NCBI GenBank assembly: GCA_027946555.1
Contig: JAPEVC010000117.1
Coordinates: 50,365 to 114,364, forward strand
Length of the DNA: 64,000 nt
Direction: 5' to 3'
Origin: Gnomoniopsis sp. IMI 355080
Lineage: Eukaryota; Ascomycota; Sordariomycetes; Diaporthales; Gnomoniaceae
Positions 24,620 to 36,048 of the stretch are shown piece after piece. The translations under genes and the position numbers were made by a program. Position 1 is the first letter of the stretch, and every line of letters begins with the position of its first letter. The notes under the pieces are model-generated. The model was not told the origin of the DNA, did no database searches, and was given only the letters and a program-made list of their open reading frames with translations.

Positions 24620-25708
24620 TCATACCACACCAGCCTCCAAGATACTGAACTCGTCTTTATCGCTATCCAATCGACACAAAGCATCATACGGAATCGTAAT
24701 CATTGGACTCGTATGCCCGAAATCCACACCATACAGCACCGGGAACTCTGGGTACTCGGCATTCTTCACCCAGGGATTCTCAATAATCACTTCCCTCACT
24801 GTTCGATCCAACTCCTCCACATGATCCTCCCAGCCAAAGAATCTCCCCAGCACCACCCCCGCGACCTTATCAAACACGCCCTGTGAGACCAGATCCGCAA
24901 GCTGCTGCCTCACCTTTGCGGGCGGTGCACGTCCCCATATATCCCCTTCGGCCATGCTCGTCTCCAGAAACACCACCCGCCCAGTCCAGTCTGGGACCAA
25001 AGCCGGGACAGCCTGCAGCCGCACCACCACCGACAAGCAACCCCCAAAGGCCCTCCCCTCGGCCTGACCCTTCCGCAACCACCGCCACGCAGGCGTGGGC
25101 TCATACGATGAAGCCTCAACGGACTCCTGGTCCTTGAAATAGGGCGCCAACGTCGGCCGCCACTCGCTGGACGCGTCGATCCGCCCCACCGCCGCCCCGG
25201 GCTTCGTGATCGCCGCTAGCAGATGCCGCATGCTGTACTCGGCGGGCTGCGGCATCTCAGCCAGCTCGGAGACAATCATCGGTCCGTAGAAGGTGCGCAG
25301 GCCTGTCTGGCTATAGAGCAGCCAGTGCAGGTGGGTGATATCCGAGAACCCTACCACGACCTTCGGGTTGTCCTTGAGGACCTGGAGGGCCTCCGCATCG
25401 TGCAGCAGCGCGGGTATCAGCTCTGTCAAAGTGCTGCCGCCCACCATGCAGATGATGGCGTCAACGGTCCGGTCCGCAAAGGCCTTGAGAAGCTCCGCCT
25501 TGCGCACCGCGATGTGGCTGGCGATGGTCTTGGTGGCGGGGTCTTCGTGTGTCCAGATAGGCTTGACGGTGTAGCCAAGTGACTCGAGAACCTTGATGCC
25601 GCGTGTAGTGGCGGTGGAGAAGGTTTCGTGCATGCGCTCCGAAGGGGAAATCAGGGCGATGGTACCGCCGGGCGGCAATGCTTTGGGAAGGACGGACGGG
25701 GGTGCCAT
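24620..25708 (-). CDS. S66-family LD-carboxypeptidase / MccF-like serine peptidase
   Basis: This intronless 362-aa ORF starts at ATG 25708. It has the S66 (LD-carboxypeptidase A / microcin-C immunity MccF) layout: an N-terminal PGGTIALISPSERM nucleotidase-like start, MVGGSTLTELIP, nucleophile region VVVGFSDITHLHWLL (Ser122), VVFLETSMAEGD (Glu249), and VDFGHTSPMITIPY (His332). The Ser-Glu-His triad is present and the length is normal. Bacterial relatives trim murein tetrapeptides or cleave peptide-nucleotide antibiotics. A fungus has no murein, so detoxification of a microcin-like compound or action on foreign peptides is possible but unproven. No signal peptide is evident, so it is probably cytosolic. 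The bacterial-type family and lack of introns suggest an old horizontal acquisition. Confidence 0.9.
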   Translation of the reverse strand: MAPPSVLPKALPPGGTIALISPSERMHETFSTATTRGIKVLESLGYTVKPIWTHEDPATKTIASHIAVRKAELLKAFADRTVDAIICMVGGSTLTELIPALLHDAEALQVLKDNPKVVVGFSDITHLHWLLYSQTGLRTFYGPMIVSELAEMPQPAEYSMRHLLAAITKPGAAVGRIDASSEWRPTLAPYFKDQESVEASSYEPTPAWRWLRKGQAEGRAFGGCLSVVVRLQAVPALVPDWTGRVVFLETSMAEGDIWGRAPPAKVRQQLADLVSQGVFDKVAGVVLGRFFGWEDHVEELDRTVREVIIENPWVKNAEYPEFPVLYGVDFGHTSPMITIPYDALCRLDSDKDEFSILEAGVV

Positions 25709-26783
25709 TGCGTGTCACGGTGTCAAAACGGGCTTGACTTGACGAGGTGAGGCTGAGAAGTGGGCTTGATCACATTTATATTGTTGATGTCGGGGTGAGG
25801 ACTCGGAGAAGTTTCCCTGCAAAGATGTGCCGGAGCATATTATGTCATTCTCTCACGATGTTATACGTTATACTTGCTGCAGTCAGCACGCATCTTGATA
25901 CCTATTGTGCAGTATAATTAGTCATAGCTAGGATCACGGCTTACTTTCGTTTGCTGAGAAGGGTACTATACTGCTACATTATCATCCCATATAGCATATA
26001 AAATCTGCTCAAATCGTAAGAGCACATCTTTCAAAGAACGCTTATCTCAAAGCGCGCAACCTGTATATGCAGCTCATTCCGGCACAAAATCCCAATAGCT
26101 TGAATCACTCAAAGTTTTCGTAATTCAGAATGGATTGAGTTGCGTATGCACGTCGTGAGAGGTACATATCCGCCTGAAGAGTAACGTATTTGCCGGAAGG
26201 GCGTATCGTCGAAGGGCGCAAAACCTCAGGAAGGGCGTATCAAGGGCGCATTCAAGCGGCCAATAATTTCTGAGCTGCGTATACCCATCACGAGCCTACA
26301 AAGTTGTGACGGCATATTGTATGGTCACAGGCAGTGTACAAAATGTTATGTATTATACTTTAGCGCTTCCCGCTGTAAGAGTTGAAGCGGAGAACTCATA
26401 TGTGCTGATGCTACTCAACCGCCCCCCCCTTCGAACACCGTCTCGAACAACATGTACTTCTGAATGCCATACAATCAAAGAATCTCTAATTCGCCGTCGC
26501 CATGCCCGCATAATCCTGAAAATATAATATGTTGCCAGTTGCTGTCTCATTCGTGTCGTCGTGACGGCCGTTAATGAATCGCCTAGAAGCGAAAAAGAAA
26601 AAAGCCCGCCCTGCAAGAAGAACAGCGCATGTATGCCGCAAACACCAAAGAAAGATCAGCACAAACACGCCGTGAAATGCTTCTTGCCCGAAGCCTCCTA
26701 CAATGAGGGAAAAGAGAAAGAAAACCAGATCGGGAAGACATGGAAGGTTGTATGCAAAAGAGAAGAGTGCTGAAGCTCTCAGG
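25709..26783. other. Intergenic gap between S66 gene and MAPKKK
   Basis: The first part is the S66 promoter, since that gene reads leftwards from 25708. The last part is the MAPKKK 3' UTR. A short degenerate repeat cluster lies at 26194-26254. No gene was seen. Confidence 0.55.
26194..26254. repeat. Degenerate repeats of GAAGGGCGTATC / GAAGGGCGCA
   Basis: Four copies of an AAGGGCG-centred unit (starting near 26195, 26210, 26229 and 26241) alternate between GTAT and GCA(A/T) continuations. They look like an alternating pair repeated twice. Confidence 0.75.
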
Positions 26784-29700
26784 TTATGAGTAGAAGCCAT
26801 CTGACTTTCCAGCAGAATTTGGCGTTGTCTGCGCGCTGGCGCTGCTATCACTTGGCGTCGACGGCTCAACGACCTGGTTGCGAATTGTCATGATCCACTC
26901 ATGACGCAACAGCTCGCCGGCGTTCGCCCTCTTGCGTGAATCGCGCACGAAACACTTCTCAAGGAAATCGATACCTTCAGGGGACAGCTGGTCAGGAGTA
27001 GGCAGCTGGGGTGGGTTGCCCTGAGCAATATTGTACATGATGGCCCACTCGTTATCGAGATTGGCCCAAGGGCGGCGACCAGTCGCCATCTCGAGAATGA
27101 CACAGCCGAGGGACCAGACGTCCACGGCCCCGAAATGGCCAGGATTTTCGCCTTTGATGACCTCAGGGGACATGTACATGGGCGTGCCGGTCATGGATTT
27201 GTTGGGCTTGGAGGCTGCCATATCTCCCACGAGTGTCTTGCCTTGTCGTGCGATGACTTTGGCGGCGCCGAAGTCGACGTACTTGATGATGCCGTTATGG
27301 TCGAGGAGGATATCTACGATGGTGGTTAGTCGTTAATTCTGACGCCAGGGCCGGCAAAGTACAACTCACTCTCTGGTTTGATATCGCGGTGAGCAATTTT
27401 GACCTCATGAAGGTATGCAAGACCTTCCAGAAGTTGTAGCGCGTATACCATGATGACTTGCTCATCCTCTATGCGACCATGCTCAAGAAGGTTGGCGAGC
27501 GAGCCTCCCGAGCAAAACTCCATGAAAATATAGACTCTGTCTCTGTGGACTTCTATACCATAGTACGACACGACATTGGGGTGGTCGACGGATTCTAGCA
27601 CCCGCATCTCGTCCTTGATCTGCGTAGCGATCGTGGGAATCAACTTCGGATCCTGAAGCCTGATCTCCTTGACTGCCATCAAGTGACCTGTGTCCAAGTT
27701 CATGGCAGCATAAACATTGCCAAATGTTCCACCACCAACAAAGTGACCTTGCTGCCATCTCATCGTAAAGTTGGTAGCAGTCGACGAGAGGTACGCAAGG
27801 GAACGATCAACCTCATTCGAAGCTTCGAGAACCCGACCGAGGGCGGATCGCTCCAGCATGATCTGTTTCCTCTGGTCGTCAATCTTGGCAAGTTCGGCCA
27901 TCCTGTGATCGAGTACAAATTTTGATGCAGTAGAATCGTCTACATTCTTGCCCTTGTCCAGTCTTCGAAATTGTCCGACCAATGCTTCAAGTCTCTGCTT
28001 CTCGGCTTGTGCTGCAACGGTCGACCTTGCACCCATGATATCAAAATGAGAGATTAACAGAGACATGGAACCAGCGACCTTCTCTCGTATCCTCGCATAC
28101 TCTTCATCACCCAGCGCCAAAATGTGTCTGCCGCGGGTCATGCCCATTGCAAATTCGAGAGCGACAACAGCCCATCGGAACGTCTTGCGGTCGGAAGACA
28201 CACAGTCATCGCAGATGAAGCTGACCCAGTCCAAAGCAAGTTTTGTCAACTTGATGTTGTTCATCTGTCGGCGATTGCTATCCATGAACAGCAGAGATCG
28301 TTGACCAAACTCCGTGGCAAAGATGAAGCATGTTTGAATTAAGTCTTGCACGTCCATGCCCTTGGTCTGCAGCCGAATCGTCTCCACGCTGTCCATGAAA
28401 GTGTTGGATAGTTTATAAGCTACCCTTTTGATGTCGCCTAGCTTCTGATTGACTTTCTTGAGATTTGAGCGTTGCTCCACAACAAGATCGAGGTGCATGT
28501 CGATGAGATTGATAAAAGATCTTCTCGCAGCCACCAGCCGATTCTGGGTTCCGCCGGCTATCAATCTCAGGTGGCCCACCTTCAAATCCAGAGGCTCTTC
28601 TCGCACATTCATTGCCACCTTGGGCCCGTACCAATGCGGTGAGTTCTCAGCGCGAATAAGGAGGACGTAGGGGTCTGTCGGATCCTCAACCACTTGCTCG
28701 TACGAAGCTGTGCCAACAATTGAGTGGATCTCGTCTGGACGGCCATGTAGGGACGGTGAAGCGATGAGCATGACGCCCTCATGTTCGATACTTCCGGTGT
28801 AGATCTGAAAATGACCGGATTCCACGAGCCTCGCAAACAAATCGTGTACCCGATCCGGCCCAAAGGCAATGCTGAAATCCGACGCGTTTTCGTAGTTGCC
28901 GCTCAACATTCTGGAAAAACGTTGGAGCATTCTCTGGCGCACTCGGACCGAGTCTAGAGTCTGTTTGTAGCGCTTGCTCATTTCCGAGGGGGTTTCCTTG
29001 GGGTTCTTTTGCAGTTCTTTCTCGAAGGTGTCGCTCAACCGTCTGAAAGCTTTGAAGGTCAGATTGCTGAACTGTTCCGCGACTTCGATATCACCGTGGT
29101 CTAGATGACTTCCGATCTCATTGATGAATTCCCACTCCTGAAATAGGAGCTCTGCCTCCTTGAATGTGTTTTTGTTGCCACTGAGCTTCCAGTTTAGCAT
29201 CTTGAAGTAGTACTTCAAAGCTTCTAAGACGGACTGGTCGAACGCTTCATCGATGCAGGGTGGCAGCTCCCAGCCCGGCTCCGGCTGCGATACCGCAAGG
29301 TATTCGTCCTTGATCCTGATACCTAGCCTAAGTAGAACCTGGAATTGCGTGATCATTTGATCTTGAAGCATTGGATTTTGCTGTGCCGACTCTTTCATCC
29401 TCTTGGCATAAGCCAGCCGAACTTTGATGATCTCCTCAATCAGTCGAGAAGGAAAACTGATTAGGGTAAGAAGATCCTCTATGTAAGGAGGTAGGTGCCG
29501 TTTCCTGAAAGCCTCGGCGTTGATGATCAAGGTTTCCTTGGCCTTTAGTATTGTGCTTAGAATTGCCGTCAGCATGCTTTTCCGCTTGCTCTTGAAGCCA
29601 CCCACGTCCTCCTCAAAGTGTTCGTGCAGCGACTTGAGATTGTCTTCCTTCAGCAGCTTGTCAAGGAATGACGACTCTTCGCCGATGCCGTTGGCTATTG

Positions 29701-30949
29701 GGGAGCGCTCCCTTGTACGCAAGAAATCAAGCTCATCGTTGCCCACCCATCTCCGTAGCACCGTCAGCTCTGTGTCGATGAGCTCATTAATGTTGTACCA
29801 TGATATTATGGCATCGCAGGCTTCTGTGAAAAGGGCTGATCTGGCTGAAGAGTGTGCCTGAAGCATGGCCTCTCTCGTTGGATACAGACCCTCGAGTTTC
29901 TCGATCTTGGCGACCATATCGCGCACCTGGTCTGCCGGCGGTTTGCCAGCCTCACTCTCACCTGCGATTTGGAAGTTGGTGATTTCCTCGATAACCCGAT
30001 CCATTGTGCCCCGAGCATCTTCTACCATCCTTCTTTGTACCGGAAGATGTCTGCCACATACTCGCGACCGTATTCCCAACCAGAGTTCTGCTTTTTGCGT
30101 GTTCTTGCTCCCATCTGCCTCGGAAGCGCCAATCAATCGCTTTTTCTCTTGTCGAAACACATCGCCAGTGAGGACCGCAGCCAGCATGCCATGCCACTCC
30201 AACCTCTCTCGGCTGGCTGGATCAGCGATATCTTCCTCGGTCGGTTCGATGTCCTCTTCGTCGTCTCCCTCGAACAGCCTCCGCGCGTCATCGTCGCCGA
30301 CCTGGTCGGCGCTGTAGGGGGCTTCAGATCCTGGGGTCTCACCCTCGGAGTCACTGTCGGCATCGCCTGCTGTAGTGAAAGTCATGGGGTCGTACTCGGC
30401 AGGGAACGGGAGATCAGCCTTCCGAGCGTGATTGAGTCTTTGTACATATGCTCTTTCTTGTCTCGCAAACGTAGAGTTGGAGGGCGGGACTCGTGAGCGC
30501 GACGCGGAGCGTGGATCGGGATATCCAACGGGAGTGGGCTGGGGCCTTCGAACGGGATTGTAGGTATTGGAGGGCTGTCTTGTCGGGACGGTGGGGCGTT
30601 GAGGCCTGGCAGGTGCGCCGTTGCTGTGGATAGAGGTCGGAAGCGTAGTGCTGCTGCGATGGCGGATAGGGACGCCGTTGGGGACTGAGTCGGTGGGAAG
30701 GGCGGAGATGGAGCCAGCGTGACCGGAGGGGTCAGCATAGCGACTTAGAGAGCCCAATGCATCTTGTTGCTCGTGAAATTCATCGAACCCGTTGACGCCA
30801 GGGTCTGCATACGCATCGCCTGAGGAGCCAGAGTCGGCAGAGTCGGTGGTGACAGGGGCGGGCCTAAAATTGGCGATGGCATCAGGTCGCGGGGTGCCAT
30901 CGTCGCCATTGGAGAAGCGCACGGCTCGCGGAGAAGTGTCTGCAGACAT
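26784..30949 (-). CDS. SSK2: SSK2/SSK22-type MAP kinase kinase kinase (HOG pathway)
   Basis: The predicted 1369-aa cytosolic kinase is activated by the Ssk1 response regulator and phosphorylates the Pbs2-type MAPKK, which activates Hog1 in osmotic, oxidative and fungicide stress. Exon 1 is 30949-27370 and exon 2 is 27313-26784; the intron (56 nt, GTGAGT...TCGTAG) splits the Asn of HRDIKPEN. The frame stays open upstream to a TTG at 30964, but the first ATG (MSADTSPRAV) is at 30949. The N-terminal ~300 residues are disordered and Pro/Ser-rich. A long conserved helical Ssk2-type region follows (for example GFKSKRKSMLTAILSTILKAK). The kinase domain is at about 1060-1325: GGGTFGNVYAA (P-loop), MAVKEIRL (catalytic Lys), HRDIKPEN, VDFGAAK, GTPMYMSPEVI. 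Length and domain order fit filamentous-fungal Ssk2/Os-4. It is divergent from SLD3. Confidence 0.95.
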
Positions 30950-32375
30950 TTTTGGGACAAGCAAGCCAGCCAGGTTGCCTCAATGGGCCAGGCGCTCTCG
31001 GACGTGTGTTGTCTTTTGAGTTTGAAGATTGCTGCGGGGAGGGGATCCGTTGCAGAAGACTCGAATCGTGGCAGTCTTGAACGGGATGTAGAGGTCGGCA
31101 AACGTCACCTCGACTGCATCAGGCCCGAAGGTCAGGAGAGGCTTGCTTGCCTTGGTCGCAGCGCTCAAAGGGCCAATGAAGCCCAGGCGCAGGGCAAATT
31201 GAACAATTTGGCGGCGACCGAGGGTTCAGCTGAAGCAACGCGACACTCGTAGGACCCGGGGCGAGTCTGTAATGTCCGTTGAATAGGAAGGGCTATTATC
31301 AAAATCTTTGATATAGCACCGTATAATAGCTGGTAATAAGGTGGATTGGCGTTCTAGACCGCGGTTGGTGGCAGAGGCCAAGGTGGCAAAGGTAGCATCT
31401 GATGGCGGTTACTGCCGATTTGAGGCTTGTGAATTGTGGCGAAGGCCTTGCAATGTCCAGGTTGAAGGATCGTCGAGGCCGCGAAGAGGCAAGTGTCCGG
31501 GCTCCAGATTTCCGTCGTCAAGGATTGTGAGACGAACCGAGGCCGACGAGAATGGATACGGCGCTAGTCCTTGGGCCTTAAATGATTAAATACACAGCGC
31601 TGAGAGGTCAAAACTGCACAGGATGACTCGCGAGAAGCCTCTGTCCCGGCAAAGATGAAGTCAAAGTCTGGTAGCCAAGAAGAAACGTGGGAGAAGAGGG
31701 AAACAACGAGTGAATCCGGCGAGTTGGGTGTGCATGGATCGAGTTAGATTGGCCGGACCAATTGCTGCGCTGAATAGCGAGACCATCCATGATCTTGCCA
31801 TCTGCAAGGCCAGGGTCACCAGGCTAAGTAAGACATCGAGATGCCATACTTGCACCACCACACGCGTCTCGTCGAGTTGCAGGTTACTGGAGCAATTCGC
31901 GCAACTGATGCCCCGGGGACCCGATGCCCAGTGGGCAACTTGACTTGTCTTCCATGTTGTGCCAGCAACCATCGTGAATCGATGCACTCGTGCTTGCTAT
32001 AGAAACGTCTCTGCAACCTAACTGTCTCATTACCTAATTGTACTGTACCCCCGGTCCCCTGTCTACCTAAGTACCTTCGCAGCTTACCTAAGATGCCCAA
32101 TAAGGCCGCACCAGCCACACGGCTACAGCAACGTCGGAACCTCCCCCCTGGCCCCTGATATTGCTTGCCCACCCCCTTGTAAGCGCGTTATCGTCTTGCC
32201 GTAGACGCGTTTCTTTTACACGGGCCCGGCCTCAACACCAGCTTAGCGTCACCAGGCTTCAATTCCCGCTGCCCACCACTCGCCAAACAAGTACTCTTCG
32301 GTTCTATTCATACAATTATCCATTTCCTACCTTTGCCTCTCCCTTCTCCTTTCATGGCAGCACTCTCTCCTCGTC
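30950..32375. promoter_or_regulatory. Divergent promoter region MAPKKK / SLD3
   Basis: The 1.4-kb gap between opposite starts contains only short, motif-free ORFs. TACCTAAGTACC near 32064 and TTACCTAAG near 32084 are further TACCTA words. A pyrimidine-rich leader (about 32330-32375) precedes the SLD3 start. Confidence 0.5.
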
Positions 32376-32431
32376 ATGTCCATCCGAGGCTCGGACGCAT
32401 CGCGTCCTCCTTCCCGGTCAAGATCCAATAA
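32354..32431 (+). promoter_or_regulatory. Upstream ORF overlapping the SLD3 start
   Basis: An ATG at 32354 opens a 25-codon frame that runs out of frame across the SLD3 ATG (32376) and stops at TAA 32429-32431. If the transcript begins upstream of 32354, this overlapping uORF would lower or condition SLD3 translation. Confidence 0.5.
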
Positions 32432-35394
32432 GAACAAACCCTCTCTCCAACACTCATCAACTCCGTACAGCTCGCACACCAGAATCGACGATGAGTCTAT
32501 CTCTTCTAAATCGAGCAAGACCGAACGTGAATCTCCCTTTCTCCCTCTCCAGGAGCTACTCAAACCCGTCATTACTATCAAAGTCAGTTCCCGGTCATGC
32601 CAAGACTTGATTTGACTGTCGAAGGTTATGTTGACCCTCAAATAGCCACAATTCGCCCTTGGTCCCAGTTCCGAAAAGCCTTTTGTATTGAAGCCACTCA
32701 TGCTACTGCCCAGGGAATCTCTTCCACTTTCCACCTTAGATCTATCCGCTCCGTCAGGTGAATATCCGAGTGGTCCTGGTCGCTTCTTTGAGTCTCACAT
32801 TCGCATCCTGGACCTCGATGGACGACTTCGTCAAGCGCCGAGTGTTCTCCTCGCCCGTTCAGACGTCACTCGAAATGTCTACGCCATCGAACGCCATCAG
32901 CTTGGCCTCTACGTCGTCTGCAAACTTGGGTCATGGGTCAGCATCGAGAAGCTCAGTAAGCTTTCAGAGGCCTGCTATGCACCTCGTTGTATTCCTGTCC
33001 AGAAGCCGAGCACTGCCGATGGAGATGCTCCCCTGACTTCCCACCAATTTCATAAGGAGAATAAACGAAAGCGTCAAGCCATCGAGGAGCTCCAATCTAT
33101 GGTTCGAAAACGTCAAAAGTCACTCGCCCCTGAGTCACAAGAAGCACTCAGCCAGCCGTCTATCCAATCGCAGGTCTCAGATCAAGAAGCCGTGTCAGAC
33201 AATTCAGCAATTCAAGTCCCACAATGTGGTCCTCTGGAACCAAGCGCTGACGCGCAAGTATCGGCCCAGGATATCTTTCAGAACATCAGGTCTCAGTATT
33301 TTGAAGCTCTTTATCACTCCAAAGGATCCCTGGCGTACTTTGCAAAGAGTACTTTGTCCAAGGCGCGCGCAGCATTCCATTTCGATTGTGACGCGAACCT
33401 GGAGATGAAGGATCTCTTGGCCTTCTTGAAGAGCATAGTTGTGGCGGTCCCACAGATCGACAAAAAGTACAAAGAGACGATCCCCAAACTTATTGAAGAG
33501 ATGAAATTACTGGCAGAGAGCTCTGAAGAAAGTAGCCGCAAATCCAAACGAAGAAAATCTACGAAGTTGAAGCTTGGAAAGGATGGCATGTGGACTGGGG
33601 AAATCGCACAGGTCAAGAAATGGTGGACGGCCAACAAGCCCGATGTTCGTGAGGATGATGACGCTCCATCCAACCCGAAGGAGATTAAATATCATATCTC
33701 ATGTCTGCGAACCCGAGAGACACAGCTACAGATGATCGTCCTGCTCGAAGTGCTCGCCTTGGAGGCTATGGGCTTGGCACAGGATACCCCAGATGCACAG
33801 CTGCCTGGTATGCCTGCAGAAGATCAGCCGAAGGATACGGTTGAAGCCCCCCTCAAGAAGAAGGATAAGCACGATCATCATGCGCTTCTCAATTTACATG
33901 CTGATCGAATGAGTATTTGGCAAACCACGCTATTGGAAGAAATGAAAATGATAGCCGCGGAAGCGCAGACGAAGACTGGCCAGCAGTTACAGAAGTCGGA
34001 CAGGCCTGATTCAGATCCATCCAAGGACTTCTGCGTAGACATTGTCGTGCCGTTGTGAGTTGCCTCAGCATCTGTGACTGTTTGAATCCGTCAGACTGAT
34101 CATTATAGCTTTGCCGGTCGGCTTCCCGAATTGAGCGCAGACCTCAACAGGAAGCTTGGAGGGCCCATCGCTGCATCGCCACCTAAAGCGAAGAAGTCTG
34201 TTGACCAGGGCATGAAAGCACCAGCAAGACCCGGCACAGGGGCAAGGAGGCCGGCCGCGCCGAGAGCTCCCAAGTCACTTGTCAGAGTGCTCGAAGACGA
34301 TTCACAGAAATGGAAGGCATCGCGCACAAAACCAGGTGATGTCTTGGCGAGAATGCGATCTGCCACACCCGCTGCCATTCCCGGTGTGAAGCGTGAAGGT
34401 AGCGAGCCATTGGGGCTAGACCGCATCCCGCGAGGAGAATCGTCTTTGAAAGAGCGATCACGTAATGTGCTATCCAGGACCACTTCCAGTGCGTGCAATG
34501 CGGACCTGAAAGCGCGGAAGAAGGAGGAGGAGGCAAAGCAAATTCAAGAGGCCATCTCAGGCATCAGAAAGCCGAACAGGCATCTGATTGGCCGATCCAT
34601 CATTGAAGATGCAGAAAAGCGGACAGGGTCGTCGAGCTCGCCGCATCCAAAGAGTATGTCTTGCTTGTCTTTGATGTACAGAGCTTGGGCTCTTGCTAAT
34701 TGTTCTTGTAGAACAACGAAAACCAGTACGAAATGCTGCTGCCGCAGCCGCCAGCCGAGTTCAGGTCAAAGCCACGCCCGCGAACTATCGCTTCAAGGAC
34801 GCTGTGTCTGGGGACTCTCAAAGCTATGGCAGTTTCAAATTCCTACAAGCGAAGACAGACCTCGAAATGATACCATCGTCCAGTTCCGTTATTCCAAGCA
34901 CGGCACCTAGGAAGAGCTTTCGCGACGACCTTCGCGACGATCTCGCCGCGTTTCACATAGCCAGTACACCTAACAAGGTACCCGAATCACCAACAGCAGC
35001 ATCCAGAGGCATAACTCGACCTGCAGCGAACCTCAATTCCATCCCTGAGTCCTCGCCCATCATGGCGCGTCGGCCCGCGCCTACGGATTATGGCTGCGTT
35101 ACCGTCCCTGGAGCCACAGGTGACACTGGCCCCTCGTCTCCAGTCCTCGCTCGCATTTTCGAGACGCCCGCCAAACAGCGAACCACGACACTCCCCTCGA
35201 CATTTGAGGATCAGAATATCAACTCTACACCACCAGAGCCTCGACCAAAACTCGTCTTTGCGACGCCCGCTAAGAAAACGGCACCCACCTCTGCTCCGGC
35301 CCCGGTGCCGCAGCCGATCGGCGATGTTTGCAATTCCACGAGCACCCTCTACCAGCAAATGGGCTGGGAGGACGACTTTGATGCCTTGTTTTGA
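32376..35394 (+). CDS. SLD3: DNA replication initiation regulator SLD3
   Basis: The predicted 947-aa nuclear protein is the fungal Sld3 (Treslin/TICRR-related) factor, which loads Cdc45 onto licensed origins after CDK and DDK phosphorylation. Exons are 32376-32582, 32646-34054, 34109-34653 and 34712-35394, and all phases agree. The conserved N-terminal block reads MLLPRESLPLSTLDL...RILDLDGR...AIERHQLGLYVVCKLG. The Cdc45-binding Sld3 domain follows: SQYFEALYHSKGSLAYFAKS, DLLAFLKSIVV, GKDGMWTGE, WWTANKP, LRTRETQLQMIVLLEVLALEAMG, then VVPFFAGRLPELSADLNRKLGGP. The C-terminal third is basic and Ser/Pro-rich with many SP/TP sites, consistent with CDK regulation. It ends in GWEDDFDALF. Intron 1 uses a GTCAGT donor. 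It converges on TRS65. Confidence 0.93.
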
Positions 35395-36048
35395 TGACCA
35401 TGACGATGGATTGGCAGAAAAGCCACTTGCATATCCGGCGTTTGTTTGAGAATGGCGAAGACCTGCATAAGAGGAGAAGGTTTTCAAGCACAGTGGATTC
35501 TTAGTGTGCATACAGGTCTGCTATCGTGCAATATTGAGAGGAAGAAGAGAGACTCAAACACTGGCTCCAGGCTGTCGGAATTGAGACCACACACACACAC
35601 ACACACCCACCAACACACATCGCATTGAAACGGCGTTCTTTTCTTTTTTACTTGGCTTACTACTCAATGGGTTAGGGCGCTTGCTTCAGCGAGAACATAG
35701 GAGCATGGATACTGAGTACTTAGAGTACTACCAAAGGATATAAAAATACCCAGGTCAAAAGGCACAAGTCACGAGTATTATAAATATGAAACAAGATTCA
35801 TATATGTGCAGAGAGGTCTACACACATGACTGTTGGTTGGCGGAAATGATGTTCACGTGTCGAAGTGTCTAAATTAAATACGGTATATCTCTTCGGTCTA
35901 GAGGCACAAATGCTGACATGGCCAGTGGTGGGTAGTACAAAGCAAGCAATCCCTCCCTGTTGCGCCACGCATCTCACCTCATCCCACTTGTTTTCTTGGC
36001 TCTACTTCCTTTAAATGTTGACTTGCAGCACATGCTTTCCGCACCCTC
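35395..36048. other. Convergent gap SLD3 / TRS65 with CA microsatellite
   Basis: Two facing 3' UTRs are expected here. The only clear structure is the CA repeat at about 35587-35620. No gene was seen. Confidence 0.6.
35587..35620. repeat. (CA)n microsatellite
   Basis: About ten uninterrupted AC/CA units are followed by imperfect continuation (CCCACCAACACACA). Confidence 0.9.
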
